From assembly GCA_019279435.1 (NCBI GenBank), contig JAAALK010000289.1, positions 51,215,164 through 51,279,163 of the forward strand: a DNA stretch of 64,000 nucleotides, given 5' to 3'. This stretch comes from Zizania palustris (Eukaryota; Streptophyta; Magnoliopsida; Poales; Poaceae). A model generated the notes under the pieces. The model searched no databases. It was not told the DNA's origin and saw only the letters and a list, made by a program, of their open reading frames with translations. The position numbers and the translations under genes were made by a program. Positions 1 to 9,876 of this stretch are shown here, piece after piece (the first letter of the stretch is position 1; every line of letters begins with the position of its first letter).

Positions 1-588
1 ATCATCGGTGATCTCTCTGAGAGAACTTTGCGCTCTTCTGTTGACTCGCTTGCTGTGTTTGTTGAGTCTGCGTTTGTTGCATCTTTTGAGCCCAGAGACA
101 TTTTTTGTGCTCTTTATGATTCGAATTGGATTAATGTCATGCAAGAAGAGCTTGAGAATTTTGTCCGCAATCGGGTTTGGACACTACTTGAGCTACCACC
201 TGGATGCAACCCCATAGGCACCAAGTGGGTGGTCAAAAACAAGCAAGGTGATGATGGGGTTGTGGTGCGCAACAAAGCTCGACTAGTTGCCCAGGGTTTT
301 TGCGAGAAGGAGGGTATTAACTTTGAAGAGACTTTTGCCCCTATTACCCGTCTTGAGTCCATTCGCATTCTCTTAGCTTTTGCCGCTTCGAAGTGTTTTA
401 AGCTTTTTCAAATGGATGTCAAGAGTGCTTTTCTTAATGGGTACATAGAGGACGAGGTCTATGTTAGACACCCCCCAGTTTTGAGAACCCAAAGTTTCCT
501 CCACATGTTTTTAAGCTGCAAAAAGCTTTATAAGGTCTGAAGCAAGCCCCCAGGGCTTGATATGATCGGTTGAAGCAGTTTTTGTTGG
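1..588 (+). pseudogene. Copia-A pol, start of reverse transcriptase domain (broken)
   Basis: Translated from position 28 this matches the Copia-B RT start: WINVMQEELENFVRNRVWTL, then GCNPIGTKWV and FQMDVKSAFLNGY. RT copies element RNA into cDNA in the virus-like particle. Compared with Copia-B one base is missing in the C-run near 470. The frame therefore shifts and ends at 540. In the original frame the tyrosine of the ALYGLKQAP motif has become a stop (TAT TAA near 530). The sequence then runs into the G1 insertion: bases 584-588 (GTTGG) are the left target-site copy, and the gene resumes at 7453. Confidence 0.9.
584..588. repeat. Left target-site duplication of G1 (GTTGG)
   Basis: GTTGG at 584-588 is repeated directly after the element at 7453-7457. 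Removing the element and one copy restores the uninterrupted Copia reading (GCAGTTTTTGTTGGGGAAGG). This proves a normal integrase-mediated insertion. Confidence 0.95.
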
Positions 589-1506
589 TGTTGTAGCCAT
601 TGTGTTAGCTACAACACAAGTTTTGTATGTATGTATGGTGTGTAAAATGAACCTCGAAGGGTTCTCTCAGAGGGAGAAAAGATTTATACTGGTTCGGACC
701 TCCCCTAAGGGATAATAGCCCTACGTCCAGTTTGTGGTGGATTTGGCATAATATGCCTCGGTGGAGTCTAATGAATCCCAGGGCTCTCATGGCCCTGGAG
801 GAGCTGAACTATTACAAGGGCTTGGCCCTGCTTTTATAGGCACGCATGCCAAAGGAAAATACCTAAATGCCCTTTATAAGTCATAGGGTTTATAGGGGCA
901 AAAAGGGAAGAAGGCTAGTCTACTGTACAAAGTGCTTTACAACTTTACAGATGTGTGAGATAAACGTCACTTCTTGACTAGCTAAATGACATACTAGGGG
1001 CAGAGGGGCCCCTGGTATGACTTCTACACTGTAGCGAAGCACAGATGTTTTCTGTGTTCGGAGTAGTGGCCGGAGCTCTTCGGGCGGAGGTTGCAAGGAA
1101 GGCTTCGAAGGACACTCCGAAGTGCGCTTTGAACTATACTCCGAACTGAACTCCGAACTGGGTTCTCGGAGACTTAGCTTCGAATCGACTGAGGGTCCGG
1201 AGACTGGCTCTAGGGAGCTCCGAAAGGAGCTCGGAGGTTAACTCCGAAGAGACTTCATAAAGAGCATGACTTGGCTTTTGGCGGACTTCAAAGGGGGTCT
1301 GGGGCTTCGATCTGGAACGCTTCGGAAGGAGTCCAAAGGCTTCGACCCGAAGGGCTCCGAAAGAGGTCCGGAGGCTTGAACTGTGATGCTTGGAAATAAC
1401 TCAGGCAGGCCAGAACCTGCTTCGACATTGTAGGACTCTAGGCTGAAGGCCAACGGAGGCTGATGTCATTTGACCCCTGTTTAAGGGAAAACTTATTCCC
1501 CCGACA
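589..1506 (-). repeat. G1 3' LTR (left LTR)
   Basis: This 918-bp repeat begins TGTTGTAGCC and ends CCCCCGACA. It is nearly the same as 6486-7452, but the right copy carries about 50 extra bases (near 7140-7190) that partly duplicate the GGTTAACTCCGAAG motif. The second half is full of CTTCGGAG, TCCGAAG and TTCGAAG words. Confidence 0.92.
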
Positions 1507-1519
1507 GTAGCCCCTCGCC
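1507..1519 (-). other. G1 polypurine tract
   Basis: Directly inside the left LTR the plus strand reads GTAGCCCCTCGCC, so the minus strand is purine-rich (GGCGAGGGGCTAC). This is the expected plus-strand DNA primer site for a minus-oriented element. G2 has the same sequence at its matching place (28152-28164). Confidence 0.8.
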
Positions 1520-1799
1520 TATAGGCCTTCGGGACGAAGGGGTGCGTGCGCCCTTTGGACAAATGACAGTAAAAATGGTAACTTCAGAGAAGACAGGCCT
1601 TCGGAGCTTGGACAGAAGGAGGCTTCGACTTGCGCAGGTAATAATTGCCTGCCTCAGGTAAAAGAACGACCTCGGGGAGATCAGCTGACTTCGCAACGGC
1701 TAGAAAATTGACCGTTACCATGCACCAGTTTGCTTCAACATCGCTCGAGGACCACCTGTCAGCGGCTTCGGCATGGGAACCGTCAGGATTTTTACCGCC

Positions 1800-1807
1800 T
1801 ATAAATA
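1800..1807 (+). promoter_or_regulatory. TATA box of the G1 antisense gene
   Basis: TATAAATA lies 135 bases before the ATG at 1935 and points opposite to the element's own transcription. G2 has TATAAATA at 28478-28485, 113 bases before its antisense ATG. The shared position supports a real internal promoter. Confidence 0.7.
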
Positions 1808-1934
1808 GGGGTTTACCGCACACGGCTTCGACACACCTCTCATTTGCTTTCTTCTCAACGCCTTGCATGCTTCGCTCTCTTCTCCTCATCCCTAGCTTCA
1901 CGCGGAGCCCACTTCGCAAGCCTTAGAGTCCTTC

Positions 1935-4455
1935 ATGCCGAAGCTCCACAAAATGCCGAAGAATATTGCTTCGAAGAAGGCTTTGGCCTTGGGCTCGAGT
2001 TCGAGCTCTGCCCAGGCGCAGGCAGCGGCTGCAGCGACGGCGAAGCCTGCAGCGAGGTGGTTGGGGCCGAGGGATCTTCGGTCTATCCAAAGGGCCTGTG
2101 CGGGGAAGATATCATCGAAGATCCAGCTTCAGGTGCCGGAGAAGTTGGAGGCCATACCGAGGCCTCAAACTGACGAAGTGGTACTGTTCGAGGCTTTGTT
2201 CAAAGCCGGCCTCAGATTGCCAGCCATGGGGATGCTAAGCAAAGTCTTGAAGGCCTACAACCTTGAGCTTCCTCAACTGTCGCCCAACGCCGTGGCGAGG
2301 CTTGCAGTCTTTGAATTGGCCATGCGGGCCGAAGGCTGCGAGGGGCGCGCCGATGTCTTCGTAGCTCTTCATGACGCCAACTGCCAGCCGAAGCCGAGGG
2401 AAGGAACGGACCGCGTCAAGAGGGCCTTGGCCTTCGGAAGCGCCAATTTCCAGCTTCGGAGGGAGTACCACGATGCCTTCCCAACGAGGGCTGCCAACAG
2501 CAAGTGGTACTCGAGGTGGGACCAAGAGTGGTTCTACGCCTCCGTTGGCGCGAACTCTCCCCTTCGGAGTACCAATGCGCTCATCTCTTACCGGCACGAA
2601 GGCGTGGTGAAGACGAGCCCTGACATCCTTCGCTCGAGGGTCCTGCTCCTTCGGAAGGTGGCCTCGAAAATGAGCATGAGGGACCTCGTGGAGGAGTTTA
2701 TCACCCTTCGGCTCAGCCCCCTTGCGTGCTCTTGGCCGGAGGGCCTCTTTCAACCTTCGGGCCCGGGGGGGCTAAACGAGGTGGCAACAGAACGCCTTGG
2801 TAAGACTTCGAAGTCTTTTCACTTTCATACTTCTCCAAATAACTTTGCCCTGACTTGGAATCTTGATGAAGCCGCTCTTGAATTGAGGACTCCAGAGAAG
2901 GCCATCATGGTGGAGGAGCGTGTTGTCGGAGCCCCGACACGTGAGGAGCAGGCTCAACGGCTTGCTCTGGTGGGGACTTGGGAGAACTGGAACAGAGTAT
3001 GGACCTTGCTCGGTGTCGAGGGGGTCCAGGCTCTGCCATACTTCTCCAACCTTGTACCCTCGGCGACCGGCTCCAAGAGGTAGAGGGTGGACGACGACGA
3101 ACCCGAAGCTTCAAGGGCTCGGTCAGAGGTCCCAACGACCGAAACCTCTACTGCGGAGGAGGAAACGGTCGCGAACCCTGGAACTAGAGCGAAGCCAGCA
3201 GGGGCTCCGACAACAGCTACCGAGGTGATGGGGAGGGCCTTGATGGCGACGACTTCGGGCGTGGAGGTTGAGGCGCCAGCTTCGCAGCAAAGGGATTGGG
3301 GAGCACACATCGACCCCTCGACCTTCGAAGAAATCTCCGACGAAGGTAAACACTTTAAACATATTTTTCTTTTCATACGTGGATATTGACTTGAACTTTT
3401 TGCAGAAGACGATGCTGGTGCGAGGTCCACCGCACTGAAGCTGGCGGAGGCATCCAGCAGCAGCAGTTTGGAGTCCGACAGCTCCTCGTCTAAAGAAGAC
3501 GGAGGCAACGGTCATCAAGAAGGGGGCACTCAATATGACGGGCACATCGAGGTGGTGGATCGGAGCCTGGCTCTGCTAGAGCCTGCATCGTAGGTTAAGG
3601 TGGAGGAGATAGTCCGGCCCCTGCAGGCGAAGCGGGCCGTGATGGAGGCGACCATCCATGATTTTCATGAAGGTTGTGCGGCTGCAGAGGCAGGGGGCTT
3701 GGTGGCTCAACTCAGCCGCTCAAGCCGCTTCGACCTCTTTACAAATGCAAAGGAAGCCCTCATCCAGGTAAGTGAAGTCCTATACAGCCTTCGAGTCATG
3801 TTTGCTCTTCAATCAACACTTATGATTTTCTTGAATTCTTTTAGGCCTTCGCACTGAACGCAGTAGCAACAACCTCTGCGGACAGGCGGATGAGGCTCTT
3901 GGCAGAGGAGAGGGACGCCCTCCGACGCAAAGTCTCGGTGGAAGCCGAGAAGCGAAGGCGAGCCGAAGCCTCAGTGGAGACGGCTAGGGCCGAGGCCGAC
4001 AAGGCGAGGGAAGTCTTGGCTTCGGAGACCGACAAGCTCTAGGCAGAGCTTCGAGCTTCGGAGGATGCCAGATCTCAGTTGGCGGAGGAGAACTCAAAGC
4101 TTCGCCAAGCCAGCCATTGCCTTCAAGACTTCGTCGTTCATAACGTCGACAAAGCCACTTTGAGCTTGGCCGAGGTCCTTGAACTAATAGGGACCGAGTG
4201 CCGGTCTCTAGACTTCGGCCTTCGGGACCCAATCGGAGACCGCGTCGATTTCTTAACGACAGTGGCTGCGACGGCGGAGCAATCCATGAAGGGCTTCGCC
4301 TTGATGGCCGGCCGAGTAGCGGGTCAAGGAGTGTTGCAAATGCTTCACAACTCGGGGTGCAACCACCTCGAAGCAGCGACCTCGGTGACTCCAGTGGCCT
4401 TCGGAGGCCAGCACCTAGTGACGCCTCCGCCAGGTGTCCGCGGAGCCTGGCGTTG
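1935..4455 (+). pseudogene. G1 antisense gene, exons 1-4: gypsy-type transposon domain plus coiled coil
   Basis: The N-terminal part (residues about 75-220) has the pattern of the Pfam family 'putative gypsy type transposon' (PF04195, recognised from memory): VLFEALFKAGLRLP, then LPQLSPNAVARLAVFELA and a WFYASVG stretch. The function of that family is unknown. The long first ORF is open to 3083. After one TAG it continues in frame as an acidic, Ser/Thr-rich linker. Intron 2 is about 3346-3405 (GTAAAC...TTTGCAG) and intron 3 about 3768-3846 (GTAAGT...CTTTTAG); a further donor GTAAGA lies at 2800. Exon 4 (from 3847) is a coiled coil rich in Arg, Glu and Ala. In-frame TAGs at 3081, 3591 and 4040 make this copy a probable pseudogene. 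The linker and intron positions match G2. The opposite-strand ORFs here are shadows. Confidence 0.75.
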
Positions 4456-4684
4456 ACTACAAGAGCCTTGGAAGGCAAAAGGCTGCGAAGCAGTCCTCGA
4501 ACTTCAGAAGGCCATCCGCCTTCATCGAGCCATGGCACAGGCCTAGCCAGCTCAGCCTTCGACGTTAGTGCCTCCGCCTCCGAAGGTGTATACCTTCTTA
4601 GGCTCCTTGTAATTCTTAGTTGTAGGCTTGTAAAAACTTATCAGTTTATTAATATAAATGCGAGGGTACTTTATACCTGCCTAG
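4456..4684 (+). other. Probable intron 4 region of the G1 antisense gene
   Basis: No reading frame here matches G2. The stretch ends with TACCTGCCTAG just before conserved coding sequence at 4685, like the TTTTTAG before the matching G2 exon at 31747. A GTGTAT near 4584 could be the donor, but the exact intron start is uncertain. Confidence 0.45.
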
Positions 4685-5172
4685 GCTCAACCTTCGAATG
4701 TTGACCTCGAAGTACTTGAGGACTCTAAAGAACTTCGCCAATTATGGGTGGTCCTCGAGGTAGCTAGGTCCGAAGGCCCCCCTCGGTTCAAACTTCCGAG
4801 GGGGCCTACTGGCGAAGCCATTTCTGAAGTAGCCCAGGAGTTGTTGGCTACCGTGAAGACAGAGCCCCTTCGGAGTTCTTCCTCCTCGCCAGATTTAAGA
4901 TGCTTAGAAGTAGACTTACGTGGCAAGGGGGTACAGCCTTTGAGTGCAGCTTTGGCAGGCGACGAAGCTTTAGACTTCTCTGCCTTCAACATGGCACCGC
5001 CTGTCTCACAGACTTAGACAAACCTAAGGTGGAAGACGAGGTCTGCGGGCTTCGGGGCATGGACGAACCGGATGTGGGAGAGCAGGCTCCGACGAGGCTT
5101 CGTCCAGCCGAGGGGGCCCTGGCCGAAAGAAGAGAAAGCGAGGGTCGGGGCCTCGAGCTCGCTTTTTCTTAG
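4685..5172 (+). pseudogene. G1 antisense gene, downstream conserved exon (exon 5)
   Basis: Read from the splice acceptor, this gives AQPSNVDLEVLEDSKELR. It aligns codon for codon with ALPHMEDVEVLDVNDELR at 31747 in G2. A second match follows: FKLPRGPTGEAISEV against FLVPRDSSGAIATEV. An acidic Ser-rich stretch comes next. The frame stops at 5015-5017, and a shifted frame continues to 5172, so a frameshift is likely. No known domain is recognised. The match to G2 shows that this is coding sequence inherited by both elements. Confidence 0.6.
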
Positions 5173-5409
5173 TCTTAGACACAGATTACTCATATTTTTG
5201 TTTTCGAAGTGTATTTGTAACATACTTCTCAATTATCATTCAATGAATGAGATTTGTTGTATTTGCATACTTCGTCTGCATGCTTCACATGATTTGATTG
5301 TTTCGAAAGTTTTAGCTTGTCACGCTCGTACTGCTCATTACATTCGCACACTTCGCATACATACTTCCCCCCTTGCGCGTGGCAGCTAGGGACTTAGTCG
5401 TTGCTGGTG
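5173..5409. other. Non-coding stretch after the G1 antisense gene
   Basis: AT-rich sequence with CAATGAATGAG near 5242 could hold the polyadenylation region of the antisense gene. Nothing else is recognised. Confidence 0.35.
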
Positions 5410-6240
5410 CGGGCAATTAAAAATGCAAAGGGGTGCGCTATTTGGCGGCTTCGGATGCTTATATCGCGTCGAGCAAAGGCCTCATTTGGGCTTCGAGTAC
5501 ATTAATTTGGAGCGAAGCAAGGCTTCAGCGTAGCCAAATTAAGCGAAGCATGTTTCGGCATGCTTGGATTTGGATACTGTGAGTGAGCGAAGCTCCGAAA
5601 TGCACTTAGATTTTAAGCGAAGCATGACTTCGAGATGCTTAATTTTTAGATTAGATTTTGACACGGGAAGCAAGGCTTCGGAGCGTGTTTAGATAGAGAA
5701 GCAAGGTTTCTGAGCTTGATTCTGTACTGAGAATGGATATTTGGTGTGGATTCACTGAACCTGTGATTGTGAGCTGCCTTCGCTCTGAGCCACCTTCGAC
5801 TCTGATTACCGAGAACGAATCTCGGGATTCGGGGATACATTAAGCCGGTGGCCGTCGTATCCCGGACGCATCAGGTCGATGACCTGGAGTCCTTGGACGC
5901 ATCGGGCCAGTGGCCCGGAGTCCTTTAGCCCACTGCTACGGGCCCGGAGGCGCTGTGTAGCCTTCGGAGGAGTGCTCCGGATTTTGTAAAGAGAAGCAAG
6001 GCTTCAAATTTTTAAATAAGGCGAAGCAAGGCTTTGGGTTTTTGATAAGGTGAAGCAAGGCTTCGAATTTTTAAAAGAAAACAAGGCTTCGATTTCAAAA
6101 CACGAAGCATAGCTTCGGTTTTAAAACACGAAGCGAAGCTTCGACTTTCAATAAGATTGAGCCAAGTTTTGCTTTAAAGTCGAAGCAAGGCTTCGATTGT
6201 AAGGCAAAGTAGGGCTTCAAATTTTTAATAAAGTAATTAC
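5410..6240. repeat. Field of short imperfect palindromes (GAAGCAAGGCTTCG type)
   Basis: More than fifteen variants of GCGAAGCAAGGCTTCG occur here, many followed by T/A-rich spacers such as AATTTTTAAA. Each core can pair with itself (GAAGC with GCTTC). Examples lie near 5515, 5615, 5668, 6030, 6055, 6100, 6130 and 6180. The field occupies the place where gag-pol would sit in a complete element. Confidence 0.75.
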
Positions 6241-6467
6241 AAATTCGTACACCGAAGTGGTGCTTCGGAATGTACATACCTCATAAAGCGAGTGAAAACT
6301 TGCCTCGTAGGCCCTGGGGCTTTGATGGCCTTCGACACGCGAAGTAGGGCCTCTACTGGAGGGTGAACTCTGAAGCGCGAAGGATGGAGGAAGGCGAAGA
6401 AGGCTTTGCCGGAGGGCACGCGAAGCAAGAAAGCTTCGTAGCTCCCCTCTCAAGCGCACTTCGAATT
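6241..6467. other. G1 internal region next to its 5' LTR
   Basis: This is the untranslated leader side of the minus-oriented element. It is rich in GCGAAG words. The 60-80 codon minus-strand ORFs here resemble no Gag protein. Confidence 0.4.
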
Positions 6468-6485
6468 GCAGACAATGACGCCAAC
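6468..6485 (-). other. G1 primer binding site
   Basis: The minus strand next to the right LTR reads GTTGGCGTCATTGTCTGC. Its TTGGCG start is like the site of G2 (GTTGGCGCCGTCC), where the 3' end of a host tRNA primes reverse transcription. The matching tRNA was not identified. Confidence 0.65.
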
Positions 6486-7452
6486 TGTTGTAGCAACTGT
6501 GTTAGCTACAACATAGGTTTTGTATGTATGTATGATGTGTAAAATGAACCTCGAAGGGTTCTCGTAGAAGGAGAAAAGATTTATACTGGTTTGGACCTCC
6601 CCTAAGGCATAATAGCCCTATGTCTTGTTTTTGGTGGATTTGGCATAATATTCATCGGTGGAGTGTAATGAATCCCGGGGCTCTCATGGCCCTAGAGGAG
6701 CTGAACTATTACATGGGCTTGGCCCTGCTTTTATAGGCACGCAGGCCAAAGGAAAAGACCTAAATGCCCTCTATAAGTCATAGGATTTATAGGGGCAAAA
6801 AGGGAAGAAGGCTAGTCTACTGTACAAAGTGCTTTACAGCTTTATAGACGTGTCAGATAAACGTCACTTCTTGACTAGTTAAACGACATACTAGGGGCAG
6901 AGGGGCCCTTGGTATGACTTCTACACTGTAGCGCAGCACATATATTTTCTGGGTTCGGAGTAGTGGTCGGAGCTCTTCGGGCGGAGGTTGCAAGGAAGGC
7001 TTCGAAGGACACTCCGAAGTGGGCTTCGAAGTATACTCCGAACTGAACTCCGAACTAGGTTCTCCGAGACTTAGCTTTGAATCGGCTGAGGGTCCAGAGA
7101 CTAGCTCTAGGGAGCTCCGAAAGTCGCTCAGAGGTTAACTATGAAGATATCCTGAAGACTAACTCCGAAGGAAGCCCGGAGGTTAACTCCGAAGAGACTT
7201 CAAAAAGAGCATGACTTGGCTTCTAGCAGACTTCAAAGGGGGTCTGACGGTTTCGATCTGGAAGGCTTCGGAAGGAGTCCAAAGGCTTCGACCCGAAGGG
7301 CTCTGAAAGAGGTCCGGAGGCTTGAACTGTGATGCTTGGAAATAACTCAGGTAGGCCAGAACCTGCTTCGACAGTGTAGGACTCCGGGCCGAAGGCCAAC
7401 AGAGGCTGACGTCATTTGGCCCCTGTTTAAGGGAAAACTTATTCCACCAACA
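6486..7452 (-). repeat. G1 5' LTR (right LTR)
   Basis: This 967-bp LTR runs from TGTTGTAGCA to CACCAACA and is followed by the target duplication GTTGG (7453-7457). It is nearly the same as 589-1506 apart from scattered substitutions and the extra bases near 7140-7190. Confidence 0.92.
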
Positions 7453-8488
7453 GTTGGGGAAGGGCTTTGTGATGGGTTCTGTGGATAAAACTCTTTTCTT
7501 GCTCAAAGATGCCTCACATTTCTTGGTTGCTCAGATATATGTGGACGATATCATTTTTGGTAGTACTACTGATGTGCTTGTATCCAAGTTTTCTGAGCAG
7601 ATGCACAACGAGTTTGAGATGAGCCTCATGGGTGAGCTCAAGTATTTCCTAGGGCTCCAGATCAAGTAGACCATGGACGACATCTTCATCCACTAGAGTA
7701 AGTACACACGAGACATGTTGAAGAAATTCGACTTTGGTGGAGAGCTGAAGACTCATATGACCACAATGGGTACATTTGGGGGCCTGGACAAGGACGAGAG
7801 CGGCGTCAAGGTCAACGAGAGAGAGTTTCGAGGGATGATCGGTTCGCTGTTGTACTTGACGGCGACGAGGCTAGACATTAAGTTTGTCGTAGGACTGTGC
7901 GCGCGTTTCCAGTCTTCACCACGCGCGTCTCATCGGCAGGCAATCAAGCGCATTTTCAGGTACCTTACCTATGCGCCCGATCTAGGTCTTTATTATTCAG
8001 CATCATCATCTCTTGATTTATCTGGCTTTTCGGACGCTGACTTTGGTAGGTGCCGGTTGGATCGCAAGTCCACTTCCAGTACTTGCCAGTTTCTTGGTTC
8101 TTCTCTTGTCTCTTGGTCTTCTCAAAAGCAGTCTAGAGTTGCACTTTCGACCACTGAGGCTGAGTATGTAGCTGCTGCTAGCTGCTGCTCACAATTGGTT
8201 TGGATGATTTCCACTTTGCGAGACTTTGGGTTGTTCTTTCCTACCAGAGTTCCTCTGTTTTGTGACAGCACCAGTGCGATTAGTGTAGGGAAAAACCCTT
8301 GTCTCCATTCAAAAACCAAACACATTGATGTGCGCTTTCACATTCTGAGGGATCAATATGAGAAAGGTGCCATTGACCTTGTTCATGTTGATACCCATCA
8401 TCAATTGGCTGACATTTTCACCAAACCCCTAGATCAGTCTACTTTTGAGCATTTACGAGGGGATTTGGGTGTTGTGTATCCTTTCTAG
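7453..8488 (+). pseudogene. Copia-A pol, end of RT and RNase H domain (broken)
   Basis: Resumes exactly where position 588 left off, with GKGFVMGSVDKTLF. The RT active site is YVDDIIFG (about 7540). Two CAG codons of Copia-B are TAG here (7667-7669 and 7694-7696). RNase H follows with SDADFG, STTEAEYVAAAS and DSTSAISVGKNP, ending at TAG 8486-8488. RNase H removes RNA from the RNA-DNA hybrid. The fragment is clear but cannot produce a full protein. Confidence 0.9.
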
Positions 8489-9865
8489 GATATTTTTGCG
8501 TCAGTTTTTCTTTCTTCTTTACTCTTTTCTTGAGTCTTTTCGTGTGTGTTCATATCATGCATATTCACATCACACTTTTGAGTCTGCTTCTGTTATATGA
8601 TTGAACTGCTTTACTTATTCTAGCTGGTACATGCTTTTGATTACTTGTCAATGATCATGCCTTGTTTCAGTTCGCTTGATATGTCTGATATCTGTCATAT
8701 GCATGGCTTTTATGCTTTAAAATTGAAAAATCATCACCATTGCTTTTGGTAACTAGCATGTGTAGGATGAATGCTTTTGCTATCTGTTACATGCCTTGTA
8801 GCTAGATCCTCACATAGATGCAGATATTCAACTCGGACATGATTATGCTTTAAACATGGAAATGTGCTATAAAAATGATAAAAATCAAAATGAATGAAAA
8901 ATCCATGCCTTTTTATGCATAATTTGAAAAGATCCAGGTGGGTTTGCTTTGTCGCATTGCATTGTTCTGGACTGCTTACCATAGCACTTTGGTATGAACT
9001 AGGACAGTGTAGTGTATGCCAAGACCAATGTCTTAAGCTTCCGATGGTCCAGTTCTGGCCTAGGCTTGACTTGGTCGGTTAGCATAAGGTTTGACATGCA
9101 AATAACCCCTGGCAAAAATGAAAAAGGAAAAAGAAAAAGCCTGAAAATTAAAAAGATAACAAGTTTGCTGAAGCATTTTGTTTTGGACAATGCTTATCTT
9201 GGTAGATATCAGTTAGTTTTTGCATCTCATGCTTTACCTTGCTTGTCATCTAGAAAATCTGGTGATGTGTTTGTTTGCAAAAATTGAAAAATGCATGCTA
9301 ATGACTTTCTTTAGATATCATCTGTTGCACTCATCATGCCATGTGTCTTAGACAATATGTCTTTTGCTATACCTGCTAGATGTTGTAATTGCAGTCAATC
9401 ATATCTGAGAAGCATGCTTTCTTCACTCCACATGCACCCCAGTTGCATTCATTGCATATTTTGAGGGGGATTTGCATTTCAGGGGGAGTCTATGTCTCTT
9501 TAGAGTGCATTTAGTCTCACTTGATGAGTCCAATTGTCAACAAGGGGGAGAAATTTCGGGGAAAAGGGCTTAAGGGGGAGTTTTGGCTTTCTCTGGGATT
9601 TGTTTCGGGGGGAGTTTTTGTCCCGTTTTGTCCTTACTCTTTTGATATCCTTGTTGATAATTCTGAGATTGCACTCGTTTTGAGTCTTTACTTTTGGTTA
9701 ACCATAATGACCATTCTCTTGCTTTTGTTCGGTTTTTAGTCATTAGGGTTAAACTTTTATTTTATTTTCTTCTTCTCTGTTTTCTTGTGTTTTGTTTTCG
9801 TGTCTCCACACGTGCTTACAGGTACTGGAGAGCTGATAAAGAGAAGTGTTGACAATGCACTCATC
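8489..9865 (+). other. Copia-A 3' non-coding region with repeated purine tracts
   Basis: About 1.4 kb between pol and the 3' LTR, closely similar to 21146-22510 and 44067-45425. It has no long ORF, so there is no support for an env-like gene. The last 420 bases hold several copies of an AGGGGGAG-like tract (near 9463, 9480, 9541, 9569 and 9606), all similar to the real polypurine tract. Confidence 0.75.
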
Positions 9866-9876
9866 AAGGGGGATAT
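9866..9876 (+). other. Copia-A polypurine tract
   Basis: AAGGGGGATAT lies immediately before the LTR start TGAGGAG. It is the expected plus-strand primer site. Copia-B has AAGGGGGAGAT at the same place. Confidence 0.8.

Larger units (their letters stand above)
589..7452 (-). mobile_element. G1, non-autonomous Ty3/gypsy (Tat-like) LTR retrotransposon
   Basis: The element has two LTRs (589-1506 and 6486-7452) that start TGTTG and end CAACA, flanked by GTTGG duplications. The minus orientation follows from the primer-binding-like site next to the right LTR (minus strand GTTGGCGTCATTG) and the purine tract next to the left LTR. The internal 5 kb contains no recognisable gag, protease, RT or integrase. 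It does keep a plus-strand, intron-containing antisense gene (1935-5172) homologous to the one in G2, followed by a long field of short imperfect palindromes. It must have moved using proteins of another element. Confidence 0.9.

Noticed and set aside
2235..3545. Minus-strand ORFs of 140-184 codons over the G1 antisense gene
   Set aside because: They are in the orientation of gag-pol but match no retroelement protein. They arise from GC-rich coding on the other strand.
8489..9865. Possible env-like third gene after copia pol
   Set aside because: SIRE-type elements can carry one, but no ORF above about 95 codons is shared between Copia-A, Copia-B and Copia-C here.
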